NCBI GenBank assembly: GCA_934668875.1
Contig: CAKUON010000001.1
Coordinates: forward strand, 186,001 to 250,000
Source: an uncultured Collinsella sp.
Lineage (GTDB): Bacteria > Actinomycetota > Coriobacteriia > Coriobacteriales > Coriobacteriaceae
Length of the DNA: 64,000 nucleotides
Direction: 5' to 3'
Below the pieces are notes generated by a model. It was not told the DNA's origin. It saw only the letters and a program-made list of their open reading frames with translations, and did not search any database. A program made the position numbers and the translations under genes. Shown piece after piece: positions 57,639 to 64,000 of this stretch (positions within the stretch are counted from its first letter, which is position 1; each line of letters begins with the position of its first letter).

Positions 57639-58541
57639 ATGACCCTCCAGCAGCTTCGTTTTCTTATCGCCGTGGCAGAGTCCGGCTCAATCAACGCCGC
57701 AGCTCAGCGCCTCTATACCGCTCAGTCCAACATCTCAAACGCCGTCAAAAGCCTGGAACAGGAGCTCCATCTGGAGATCTTTACGCGCTCCAGCCGCGGC
57801 GTCACGCTCACCAACGACGGCACCGAGCTTTTGGGCTATGCGCGTCAAGTCGTAGAGCAGGCCGACATGCTCGAGGCACGCTACGAGGACGGTGGCACCC
57901 CGCAAGCCCGCCTCGCCATTTCCGCCCAGCACTACGCCTTTTCGGTCGAGGCCTTTGTCAACGTGGTCGAGCGCTGCCGCGACAGCAAGTTCGAGTTCAT
58001 CATGCGCGAGACCACCACATCGCAGATCATCGATGACGTCCGTGCGTTTCGCAGCGATATCGGCATTCTGTATCTGGATGACTTTAACGCCCGCGTTCTG
58101 CAGAAGGCCTTCGCCGATACCCGCGCAAGCTTCCATCCCCTATTCGACGCGACGGTCCACGTCTTCGTTAGCGAGCGCCACCCGCTCGCACGCCGCCCTC
58201 AGCTGTCCCTTGCCGACCTCACGCCCTATACGCGCTACAGCTTTGAGCAGGGAACCTCAAACTCCTTCTATTACGCCGAGGAACCTTTTAGCTATATCCC
58301 TTGCGACCGCAACATACGAATCTCGGACCGCGGAACACTTACTAACTTACTTATCACGTCGAACGGTTACACCCTGTCGACCGGTGTCCTCTCCAATGAA
58401 ATGCAATGGGGCATGGCATCGATCCCGCTAGCAGACGCCCCAACGATGCACGTTGGCTACATCATGCACGACGAGCGCAAGCCCTCTCCCCTCTTGCAGC
58501 AATACCTCGACGAGCTCAACCGCATCATCCATGCCAACTAA
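57639..58541 (+). CDS. LysR family transcriptional regulator
   Basis: The 300-residue protein has a LysR helix-turn-helix (TLQQLRFLIAVAESGSINAA, then AAQRLYTAQSNISNAVKSLE) and an effector domain with RFAISAQHYAFS-like LAISAQHYAFSVEAF. AAAGGAC lies upstream of the ATG. Divergence from metY suggests that it regulates sulfur amino acid synthesis, as CysB/CbI-type LysR proteins do, but its ligand is unknown. Confidence 0.85.
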   Translation: MTLQQLRFLIAVAESGSINAAAQRLYTAQSNISNAVKSLEQELHLEIFTRSSRGVTLTNDGTELLGYARQVVEQADMLEARYEDGGTPQARLAISAQHYAFSVEAFVNVVERCRDSKFEFIMRETTTSQIIDDVRAFRSDIGILYLDDFNARVLQKAFADTRASFHPLFDATVHVFVSERHPLARRPQLSLADLTPYTRYSFEQGTSNSFYYAEEPFSYIPCDRNIRISDRGTLTNLLITSNGYTLSTGVLSNEMQWGMASIPLADAPTMHVGYIMHDERKPSPLLQQYLDELNRIIHAN

Positions 58542-58640
58542 CAGTCGGAAGACGGGGTAGAAATCGTAGATTGCTAGCCCCCGACGGGCATGGCGCTACA
58601 ATGGTCACTCACATGAAATGCACTCAACGAAAGGAAGCCC

Positions 58641-59126
58641 GTGAAGGTCATCATCTACACCGACGGCTCGGCCCGATCAAATCCGGGACGCGGCGGCTAC
58701 GGCGCCGTGCTCAAATACACCAACCCCGCCGGCAAGACCTTCACCTCCGAGCTTTCGCGCGGCTACGCCAAGACCACCAACAACCGCATGGAACTCATGG
58801 CGGTCATCGTGGCGCTCGAGGCGCTCAACCGCCCTTGCGAGGTCGAAGTCCATTCCGATTCGCAGTATGTCGTCAACGCCTTTAACAAGCACTGGATCGA
58901 CGGCTGGAAAAAGCGCGGATGGAAAACCGCCAACAAGCAACCCGTCAAGAACCGCGACCTGTGGGAGCGCCTACTCACCGCCAAAAGCAAGCACAAGGTT
59001 GAGTTCATCTGGGTTAAGGGTCACGCCGGTCACGAGCTCAACGAGCGCTGTGATGAGCTCGCCACCACGGCGGCCGACGGCAGCAACCTCGATATCGACA
59101 CCGGCTTTAACGAGAGCGACCTGTAA
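58641..59126 (+). CDS. rnhA: Ribonuclease HI
   Basis: RNase HI degrades the RNA strand of RNA-DNA hybrids. The 161-residue protein keeps the four acidic residues: D in [14 protein letters not shown] in [14 protein letters not shown] in [12 protein letters not shown], and D in [12 protein letters not shown], along with the catalytic His in [11 protein letters not shown]. The basic handle region ([20 protein letters not shown]) is present. The start is GTG at 58641 after AAAGGAAG. Confidence 0.93.
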   Translation: MKVIIYTDGSARSNPGRGGYGAVLKYTNPAGKTFTSELSRGYAKTTNNRMELMAVIVALEALNRPCEVEVHSDSQYVVNAFNKHWIDGWKKRGWKTANKQPVKNRDLWERLLTAKSKHKVEFIWVKGHAGHELNERCDELATTAADGSNLDIDTGFNESDL

Positions 59127-59199
59127 TAGCGTTTTCGCGCAGCTTTATATCCCCACGCGCTACACTCATCCTGTAGACCAAACAACACAAGGGAGACGT

Positions 59200-60306
59200 A
59201 TGCTGCGCATCGCGACCATCGGTACATCCATGATCACCGACGACTTTATCCAAGTCGTCAACGCCAACGACCAAGCCGCGTTTGTGGGCACGCTCTCGCG
59301 CGATGCCGAGCGCGGCGCCGCCTTTACCGCCGAACACGGCGGCGAGCGTAACTTCACCGCACTTGACGAGCTTGCGTCCGCCGACGACGTCGACGCCGTC
59401 TACATCGGCAGCCCCAATGCGCTTCACTACGAGCAGGCCCTTGTCTGCATCGCCGGTGGCAAGCACGTCATCGTCGAGAAGCCCTTCTGCGCCACCGAAG
59501 CGCAGGCGCTGGAAGTCTTCCGCGCTGCCGAGGCAGCAGGTGTCGTGGCCCTCGAGGCCATGCGTCCCCTCCACGACCCCGCCTTCCACGCCATCGAGGA
59601 CGCCCTGGGCGAGATCGCCCCCATCCGCCGCGCCTCATTACGCTTTGGCAAATATTCCTCGCGCTACAACGAGATTCTCGCGGGACGCGCCACCAATATC
59701 TTCGACTGCAATATGGCATCGGGTTCCCTCATGGACATTGGCGTCTACACCGTCGAGCCCATGGTCGAGATTTTCGGCATGCCCTCCGGCCTTACGAGCA
59801 TGGCTACTCTGCTCGACCCCGCCACGCGACAGCTCACGCACGGCCCCATCGACGGCTGCGGTTCCATCCTCGCCAGCTACGGCGGTGGCCGTATCTCCGT
59901 CGAGCTCGCGCACTCCAAAATAACGAATGACCTGCTACCCTCGCAGATCGAAGGCGAGCGTGGCACTATCCAGATCGACCATCTGTCCACGCCCCGCAAT
60001 GTCCGCATCGACTATCGCGGCGATGTCGTACGCGGCTCGGCGACCGAGGCGCCGCGCGAACAGGGCGACAACGGCCGCGTGCTCGACCTGCCCAAATCGA
60101 GCAACACTATGGAATACGAACTCACAGACTTTATCACCGCCATCGGCGGCATCGATAACGTTAAGGAAGAGATTTGGGAGACCCCGGCGGGACGCCACGA
60201 GCTTGGCCACTACCGCGATGTCACGCTCGTCTCGCTGCGCATCATGGATGCCGTGCGCCAGCAGGCCGGCATAACCTTCCCGGCCGACGCAGGCAAGCAG
60301 GCATAG
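59200..60306 (+). CDS. Gfo/Idh/MocA family oxidoreductase
   Basis: The 368-residue protein has a Rossmann N-terminus (LRIATIGTSMITDDFIQVV), the conserved EKPFCATEAQA with the catalytic Lys, and a C-terminal alpha/beta domain containing GSLMDIGVYTVEPMVEIFG. Members oxidise or reduce sugars and cyclitols with NAD(P). The substrate cannot be named. The ATG at 59200 follows GGGAGACGT. The acylphosphatase gene begins 2 bases after its stop codon. Confidence 0.85.
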   Translation: MLRIATIGTSMITDDFIQVVNANDQAAFVGTLSRDAERGAAFTAEHGGERNFTALDELASADDVDAVYIGSPNALHYEQALVCIAGGKHVIVEKPFCATEAQALEVFRAAEAAGVVALEAMRPLHDPAFHAIEDALGEIAPIRRASLRFGKYSSRYNEILAGRATNIFDCNMASGSLMDIGVYTVEPMVEIFGMPSGLTSMATLLDPATRQLTHGPIDGCGSILASYGGGRISVELAHSKITNDLLPSQIEGERGTIQIDHLSTPRNVRIDYRGDVVRGSATEAPREQGDNGRVLDLPKSSNTMEYELTDFITAIGGIDNVKEEIWETPAGRHELGHYRDVTLVSLRIMDAVRQQAGITFPADAGKQA

Positions 60307-60308
60307 CG

Positions 60309-60719
60309 ATGGGCCTCTTCGATACGTTCTTCTCCAGCGTCACCGGCGGCAGTCGAGAGCCTCAAAAACCATCAAACGTCGAGCTCGAACTGCGCCGCAG
60401 GCTTACTGTGCTCGCAAGCGACGAGGCCACTCAAGACACTCCCCTGCGCTTTTTCCTGCGCTGGGCGGGGCAAGTCCAGGGCGTCGGTTTTCGCTTTACC
60501 AACACCAACCTCGCGCAGGCACGCGCACTCACCGGCTGGGTGCGTAACATGGAAGACGGTTCAGTCGAGATGGAGATACAGGGAGCTCCGGCAAACATCC
60601 TATCTCATCTCGAGGCGCTTCACGCCTCCTACGAGCGCATGGGAACGCGCTTTCGCCTCGTAGAAGCCCAGGCCCAAGCCCCACTTGCCAATGAAGACGG
60701 TTTCATTCCTCGTTATTAG
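60309..60719 (+). CDS. Acylphosphatase with an N-terminal extension
   Basis: Residues about 45-136 are an acylphosphatase domain: RFFLRWAGQVQGVGFRFTNT with the phosphate-binding Arg, and GWVRNMEDGSVEMEIQGA with the catalytic Asn. The 45-residue N-terminal extension (MGLFDTFFSSVTGGSREPQK and on) is not part of the usual 90-residue enzyme and may be a targeting or regulatory segment. Acylphosphatases hydrolyse carboxyl phosphates such as acetyl phosphate or carbamoyl phosphate. The weak ribosome binding site fits translational coupling to the upstream oxidoreductase. Confidence 0.8.
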   Translation: MGLFDTFFSSVTGGSREPQKPSNVELELRRRLTVLASDEATQDTPLRFFLRWAGQVQGVGFRFTNTNLAQARALTGWVRNMEDGSVEMEIQGAPANILSHLEALHASYERMGTRFRLVEAQAQAPLANEDGFIPRY

Positions 60720-60748
60720 TATTGTGTGCTAAATACGGTATCATTTAC

Positions 60749-60764
60749 CTACAACCGTTTGTAG
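60749..60764. promoter_or_regulatory. Operator candidate for the Fur-family gene
   Basis: CTACAACCGTTTGTAG is a palindrome of two 6-base arms and a four-base centre, 17 bases upstream of the ATG at 60781. Autoregulation by the Fur-family protein is plausible, though the sequence is not a canonical Fur or PerR box. Confidence 0.45.
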
Positions 60765-60780
60765 AAAAGAGGCGAGGCGC

Positions 60781-61161
60781 ATGGCGGTGCAAAGAAGGAA
60801 TACCAGGCAGCGAAAGCTGGTTCTTGACGCCGTGCGCCAAAGCTACAACCATCCCACCGCCGACGAAATCTACAACGTCGTGCGCGCACAGGATGACAAA
60901 ATCAGCCGCGGTACGGTCTACCGCAATCTCAATCTCTTGGCCGACGCCGGCGAGATCCTCTCCATCAAGACGCCGGGCGGCAGCCGCTTCGATCGCACGA
61001 TCGAGCCGCATGCGCATATCATCTGCACCTCATGCAGCCGCGTCATCGACGTACCGCTCCCCTTCGATGCCCAGCTCGACGCCAAGGCGTCCGAGCAAAT
61101 CGGCTGGCACGTCACGTCGCACTACACCATCTTCGAGGGTCTCTGCCCCGACTGCCGGTAG
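60781..61161 (+). CDS. Fur family transcriptional regulator (PerR/Zur-like)
   Basis: The 126-residue protein has a winged helix with the Fur N-terminal block HPTADEIYNVVRAQ and SRGTVYRNLNLLADAGEI, and two CxxC motifs (CTSC and CPDC) for structural zinc. The regulatory metal site is represented by HAHIICTSC. It is shorter than typical Fur and closest in layout to PerR, but which metal or peroxide signal it senses cannot be determined by inspection. GAGGCGAGG precedes the ATG. Confidence 0.85.
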   Translation: MAVQRRNTRQRKLVLDAVRQSYNHPTADEIYNVVRAQDDKISRGTVYRNLNLLADAGEILSIKTPGGSRFDRTIEPHAHIICTSCSRVIDVPLPFDAQLDAKASEQIGWHVTSHYTIFEGLCPDCR

Positions 61162-61176
61162 ATGTTTGGGACATGC

Positions 61177-61974
61177 CTACTCAGCAAGTAGACGACGCAG
61201 CTCCTCTTCGACCGTGCGCACGTAGCGGACACGGTCATTGACACCGCGCATGCTGGGATTGCAGCTCTCCATCAGATAGGGATGGCCCACCACGTTGAGC
61301 ATGTCGCGATCGTTTTCGTTATCGCCAAACGCCATCATTTCGTTAGGTGAGATCCCCAGCGCACAACCATAATCGGCAAGCGCGGACCCCTTGCCCGAAT
61401 CAAAGCCGATAAAGTCGGTCCATTCGGTTCCCGACGTCATCACGTCAACACGGTCGCTAAAGAGGCGCTCGAAATACTCCAGGGCCGCCGGCTGATCCAC
61501 CTCGGGCGTCTGGAAGGCAATCTTAATGACGTCCTCGTCGATGTCCTCGGGGCGGTCGACCACCGCCACATCGCAGTGGACCTCATAGCGCAGGTGGTCA
61601 ACAAACGCATCGTTGCCGCTCATGGTGTAGAGGTGTCCCTCACACGAAAGGGTCACGTCGGCATGGGGATACGCAACCACGGCATTCGCGATATCCATAG
61701 CAAGGCTACGCTCCATGGAACGCTTGACAACGGCACGTCCCTCGCTCATCACCAGGGCTCCGTTTTCGCATACATAGGCGAGCTCATCGGCCACCGGGGC
61801 AAACAGATAGCGCAAACTCGCATATTGACGGCCGCTCGCCGGCATAAACACGATACCGTGACGATGCAGCTCATCGATGAGCTCAAAGGCCTCGGAACGC
61901 GGCTCGCGCTCCCCCGGATGCAGCAACGTGCCGTCCAAATCGCATGCAATCAGCTTGATTCCCTCAAGACCCAT
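61177..61974 (-). CDS. Cof-type HAD-IIB hydrolase
   Basis: The 265-residue protein has motif I ACDLDGTLLHPG, motif II MPASGRQ, and the C-terminal MAFGDNENDRDMLNVVG of Cof-type sugar phosphatases. Its start is at 61974 after GGGGGAAG; a longer frame upstream has no support. It probably belongs to the minus-strand slyD-ureE-like operon, being 83 bases downstream of the UreE-like gene. Confidence 0.83.
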   Translation of the reverse strand: MGLEGIKLIACDLDGTLLHPGEREPRSEAFELIDELHRHGIVFMPASGRQYASLRYLFAPVADELAYVCENGALVMSEGRAVVKRSMERSLAMDIANAVVAYPHADVTLSCEGHLYTMSGNDAFVDHLRYEVHCDVAVVDRPEDIDEDVIKIAFQTPEVDQPAALEYFERLFSDRVDVMTSGTEWTDFIGFDSGKGSALADYGCALGISPNEMMAFGDNENDRDMLNVVGHPYLMESCNPSMRGVNDRVRYVRTVEEELRRLLAE

Positions 61975-62057
61975 ATGCTTCCCCCAAAGCCTCCTATCAA
62001 CAGCAAGACGGACTTTGATTGGTCGCCCCTCAAAGCCCGTCTTACGCATACGCGCAC

Positions 62058-62636
62058 TTAGCCGCGCGTCTTTTTAACGATGGTAAAGTCGGGAGCCATG
62101 CTCACGACGACCTCCGCCGCACTCGACGCAAAGCGCCGGTCCGCATCGAGTTCACGGGTAACCACCGAGAGCCGAACACCCTCGACACCCCGAAGCATGC
62201 GGCCCAAAACAGGCTGCACCGGCGTATACATGCGCACGGTATGCTCGTCCGAGTCACCCCGGAAGAGCGGCGCATGCATGTTGCCGATCTCCCAACACGC
62301 ATGCGCGAGTGCAATCGGATCCATGCGGTCGACTTCGACCAAATAAACCTCGGCGCTGCGCAGGCGCACGACAACCGCCACGGACACCACGCCCGAACGG
62401 TCAATGGCGAGCACGTCGCCATCGGCAAGACGACCGCCGTCGGCAGTATCCAGCCGAACATCAATCGTGCGCCCCAGCTCCGTCACGCCCACAAACGCGC
62501 ATACATCAGCCTGGTCCCAATCGAGCAGCAGCTCGTCAACTTCAAAGACACCGCCCAGCTCCCGGCGAAGCAGGAGTTCATAGGACGGATCGTTGAGATT
62601 TCCCAAGCATGTCGTCGAAACCAAGCGTTCAGGCAT
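62058..62636 (-). CDS. UreE-like nickel metallochaperone protein
   Basis: The 192-residue protein shows a two-domain layout resembling urease accessory protein UreE: an N-terminal beta domain (GRTIDVRLDTADGGRLADGD, VVSVAVVVRLRSAEV) and a ferredoxin-like C-terminal domain with HACWEIGNMHAPLFRG, aligned with UreE's LGNRH, and PVQPVLGRMLRGVEGV, aligned with its MLRGLG. Nickel-binding His residues appear at HACW and NMHAP. No urease genes are in the window. It starts 3 bases after the SlyD-like stop codon. SlyD also binds nickel, so a joint nickel-delivery role is suggested. Confidence 0.6.
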   Translation of the reverse strand: MPERLVSTTCLGNLNDPSYELLLRRELGGVFEVDELLLDWDQADVCAFVGVTELGRTIDVRLDTADGGRLADGDVLAIDRSGVVSVAVVVRLRSAEVYLVEVDRMDPIALAHACWEIGNMHAPLFRGDSDEHTVRMYTPVQPVLGRMLRGVEGVRLSVVTRELDADRRFASSAAEVVVSMAPDFTIVKKTRG

Positions 62637-62639
62637 ACT

Positions 62640-63068
62640 CTAGCCCTCGACCTCGACGAGCTCGATATCAAAGTTGAGGTCCTTGCCGGCCAACTCGTGG
62701 TTGGCGTCGAGCGTCACGGCCTCGGGCGTTACGTCGATGACCACGGCGGGGACGGGCATACCGCTCGGCGTGGACAGGAAAAGCTTCATGCCCTTCTCGA
62801 TCTGCTCGATGTTGGGAACCTGTTCGGCCGAGAAGGTAATAACCATCTCGGGATTGTGCTCGCCGTAGGCATCGGCAGCAGGAATGTGCACGGTCTTCTT
62901 CTCGCCCACCTGCATGTCGACAACAGCGGCGTCGAAGCCCTTGATCATCTGGCCGGCGCCACAGGTGAACTCCAGCGGCTCGCCGCGATCGTAGGAGCTA
63001 TCGAACTGCGTGCCGTCGTCGAGCGTGCCACGATAATGGGTCTTGACCTTCTTGCCCTGGTTGGACAT
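62640..63068 (-). CDS. slyD: SlyD-type FKBP peptidyl-prolyl isomerase
   Basis: The 142-residue protein has the FKBP strands VKTHYRGTLDDGTQFDSSY and GAGQMIKGFDAAVVDM, and an inserted flap domain (EKKTVHIPAADAYGEHNPEM through ANHELAGKDLNFDIELVEV) characteristic of SlyD. SlyD speeds prolyl isomerisation, acts as a chaperone and helps deliver nickel to hydrogenases. The usual His/Cys-rich tail is absent here. GGAGG precedes the ATG at 63068. It is the first gene of a likely operon with the UreE-like and HAD genes. Confidence 0.88.
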   Translation of the reverse strand: MSNQGKKVKTHYRGTLDDGTQFDSSYDRGEPLEFTCGAGQMIKGFDAAVVDMQVGEKKTVHIPAADAYGEHNPEMVITFSAEQVPNIEQIEKGMKLFLSTPSGMPVPAVVIDVTPEAVTLDANHELAGKDLNFDIELVEVEG

Positions 63069-63189
63069 GGAAACCTCCGTATATAAGGGCGGCGCACAAC
63101 GCAAGCCGCCGTGAACATATGGCGCTAACTATACCCTAGTCATACAATTCAAAGACAGTTTGCAAAGAAACGCTGCAACCGGAGGAACT

Positions 63190-64000
63190 ATGGCATATCC
63201 CGTATTTGACCTACACTGTGACACCGCCGACCGCATCGGCTGGGCCACGCTCGATCTCGACCTGCGCTTTACCGCCGGCACCGACGGTTATTTCCCCGGC
63301 GACGAAACGCATCCGCAAGATTTCGACCTCATCGAGGGCAACGCCTGCGCCATCTCGCTCGCAAAGATCGGCAAAACTCCGTGGGCACAGTGCTTCGCCA
63401 CGTTTGTCCCCGACGAGATTCCCACCGCCCACGCCGCGCGCTTCCAGGCGCAGATCATGGCGCATATGAGCGGCCAGGCAATGCTCAACCACGACCGCAT
63501 GGTCAACGTGCGCAGCGCCGCAGACATTCGCCCCGCGCTCAAGGACGGCAAGGTCGCTTGCATCCACACCATCGAAAACGCCACGTTCTTTGCCGAGGAC
63601 CCCGCGCTGATCGAGGTACTCAAGAGCCTGGGCGTGCTCATGTCATCACTCAGCTGGAATGCGCAGGGGCCGCTCGCGAGCGGCCACGACACCCACGCCG
63701 GCCTCACCGCCGCCGGCATCGAGGCCCTTACGCAGATGGAGCACGCCGGCATGGTGCTCGACGTCTCCCACCTCAACGATGAGTGCTTTGACGAGGTTGT
63801 CGCCCACGCCACGCGCCCCTTCGTCGCCAGCCACTCCAACTCCCGCGCGGTTTGCGGCGTCAAGCGCAACCTCACCGACGACCAGTTCCGCACCATTCGC
63901 GACATGGGCGGTATCGTCGGCCTCAACTACTGCAGCGAGTTCCTTTCCAACGACGCAACCGACGAGACCGCCGCAGACGTCACCTTCGACCAGCTGGCGG
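63190..64000 (+). CDS. Membrane dipeptidase (family M19), 3' end beyond the window
   Basis: The frame opens with ATG at 63190 behind GGAGGA and is still open at 64000 (about 270 residues). It begins AYPVFDLHCDTADRIGWATL, with the first metal-binding HxD, followed by the bridging region SLSWNAQGPLASGHDTHAGL, LDVSHLNDECFDEV and VASHSNSRAV, the ordered blocks of renal-dipeptidase-like M19 enzymes. These are zinc dipeptidases that also act on D-amino acid peptides. No signal peptide is seen, so the enzyme is probably cytoplasmic. Confidence 0.88.
   Translation, partial: MAYPVFDLHCDTADRIGWATLDLDLRFTAGTDGYFPGDETHPQDFDLIEGNACAISLAKIGKTPWAQCFATFVPDEIPTAHAARFQAQIMAHMSGQAMLNHDRMVNVRSAADIRPALKDGKVACIHTIENATFFAEDPALIEVLKSLGVLMSSLSWNAQGPLASGHDTHAGLTAAGIEALTQMEHAGMVLDVSHLNDECFDEVVAHATRPFVASHSNSRAVCGVKRNLTDDQFRTIRDMGGIVGLNYCSEFLSNDATDETAADVTFDQLA

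Noticed and set aside
1..64000. tRNA, rRNA or tmRNA genes
   Set aside because: No cloverleaf with conserved TTCGA-type arms or rRNA blocks was recognised on either strand. A tRNAscan-SE or Infernal run would be decisive.

Overview
The window is a GC-rich, densely coded bacterial chromosome segment. It most resembles a gut Actinomycetota of the class Coriobacteriia, probably Collinsella or a close relative. That assignment is inferred from base composition, frequent GTG/TTG starts, the acetylated diaminopimelate route, the amine-transport and hydrogen-cyanide-synthase-like oxidoreductase cluster, DUF3793 with flavodoxin, and intergenic palindromes built around GGGACAGGTTT. No rRNA, tRNA, CRISPR array, integrase or complete insertion sequence was seen.

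Layout. 1-950: a truncated membrane protein and a HigBA-type toxin-antitoxin pair with its own promoter and palindromic operator. 1034-6400: lysine/diaminopimelate biosynthesis. A lysine riboswitch precedes a fused lysA-dapA reading frame, then dapB and dapH, with a divergent M20 deacetylase that may complete the acetyl branch. 6400-14700: a nucleoid-associated protein, an Mbeg1-like hydrolase, lactate dehydrogenase, a class I aminotransferase, glutamine-dependent NAD synthase and a Ser/Thr-rich membrane protein. 14790-20800: a low-complexity protein, an A+T-richer islet with a Tat-exported cysteine-peptidase-like protein and a lipoprotein, EttA, and an sdpR-sdpI pair. 21000-25430: tcdA, tatD, a 230-bp nested palindromic element, an FrlD-like kinase and two HAD phosphatases.

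25910-28789 is the most unusual locus: an unrecognised protein, a ClpP-like serine protease with an intact triad, and a soluble VirD4/TraG-type ATPase in one operon, with no relaxase, integrase or secretion channel nearby. 28891-41210 holds pgi and a long minus-strand array: a P-II protein without the T-loop tyrosine, potABCD polyamine transport, an ornithine-cyclodeaminase-family protein, then (after a terminator) a four-subunit flavin/iron-sulfur amine or opine oxidoreductase and an iron alcohol dehydrogenase. Together these suggest nitrogen-sensed uptake and oxidation of an amine or opine.

41460-51300: an SMR efflux protein, half of an alcohol dehydrogenase, a PAP2 phosphatase, an SOS-type Y-family polymerase with a YolD-like partner, a copper-type HMA protein behind a CsoR-like operator, DUF3793 plus flavodoxin, an amino acid ABC transporter whose permease carries an extra extracytoplasmic domain, and endonuclease IV. 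51300-64000: an aldo/keto reductase, cyclase, ketopantoate reductase, a secreted protein, metY behind a Cys-containing leader peptide with a divergent LysR gene, rnhA, a Gfo/Idh/MocA oxidoreductase, acylphosphatase, a Fur-family regulator, a slyD-ureE-like-HAD operon, and the start of a membrane dipeptidase gene running off the end.
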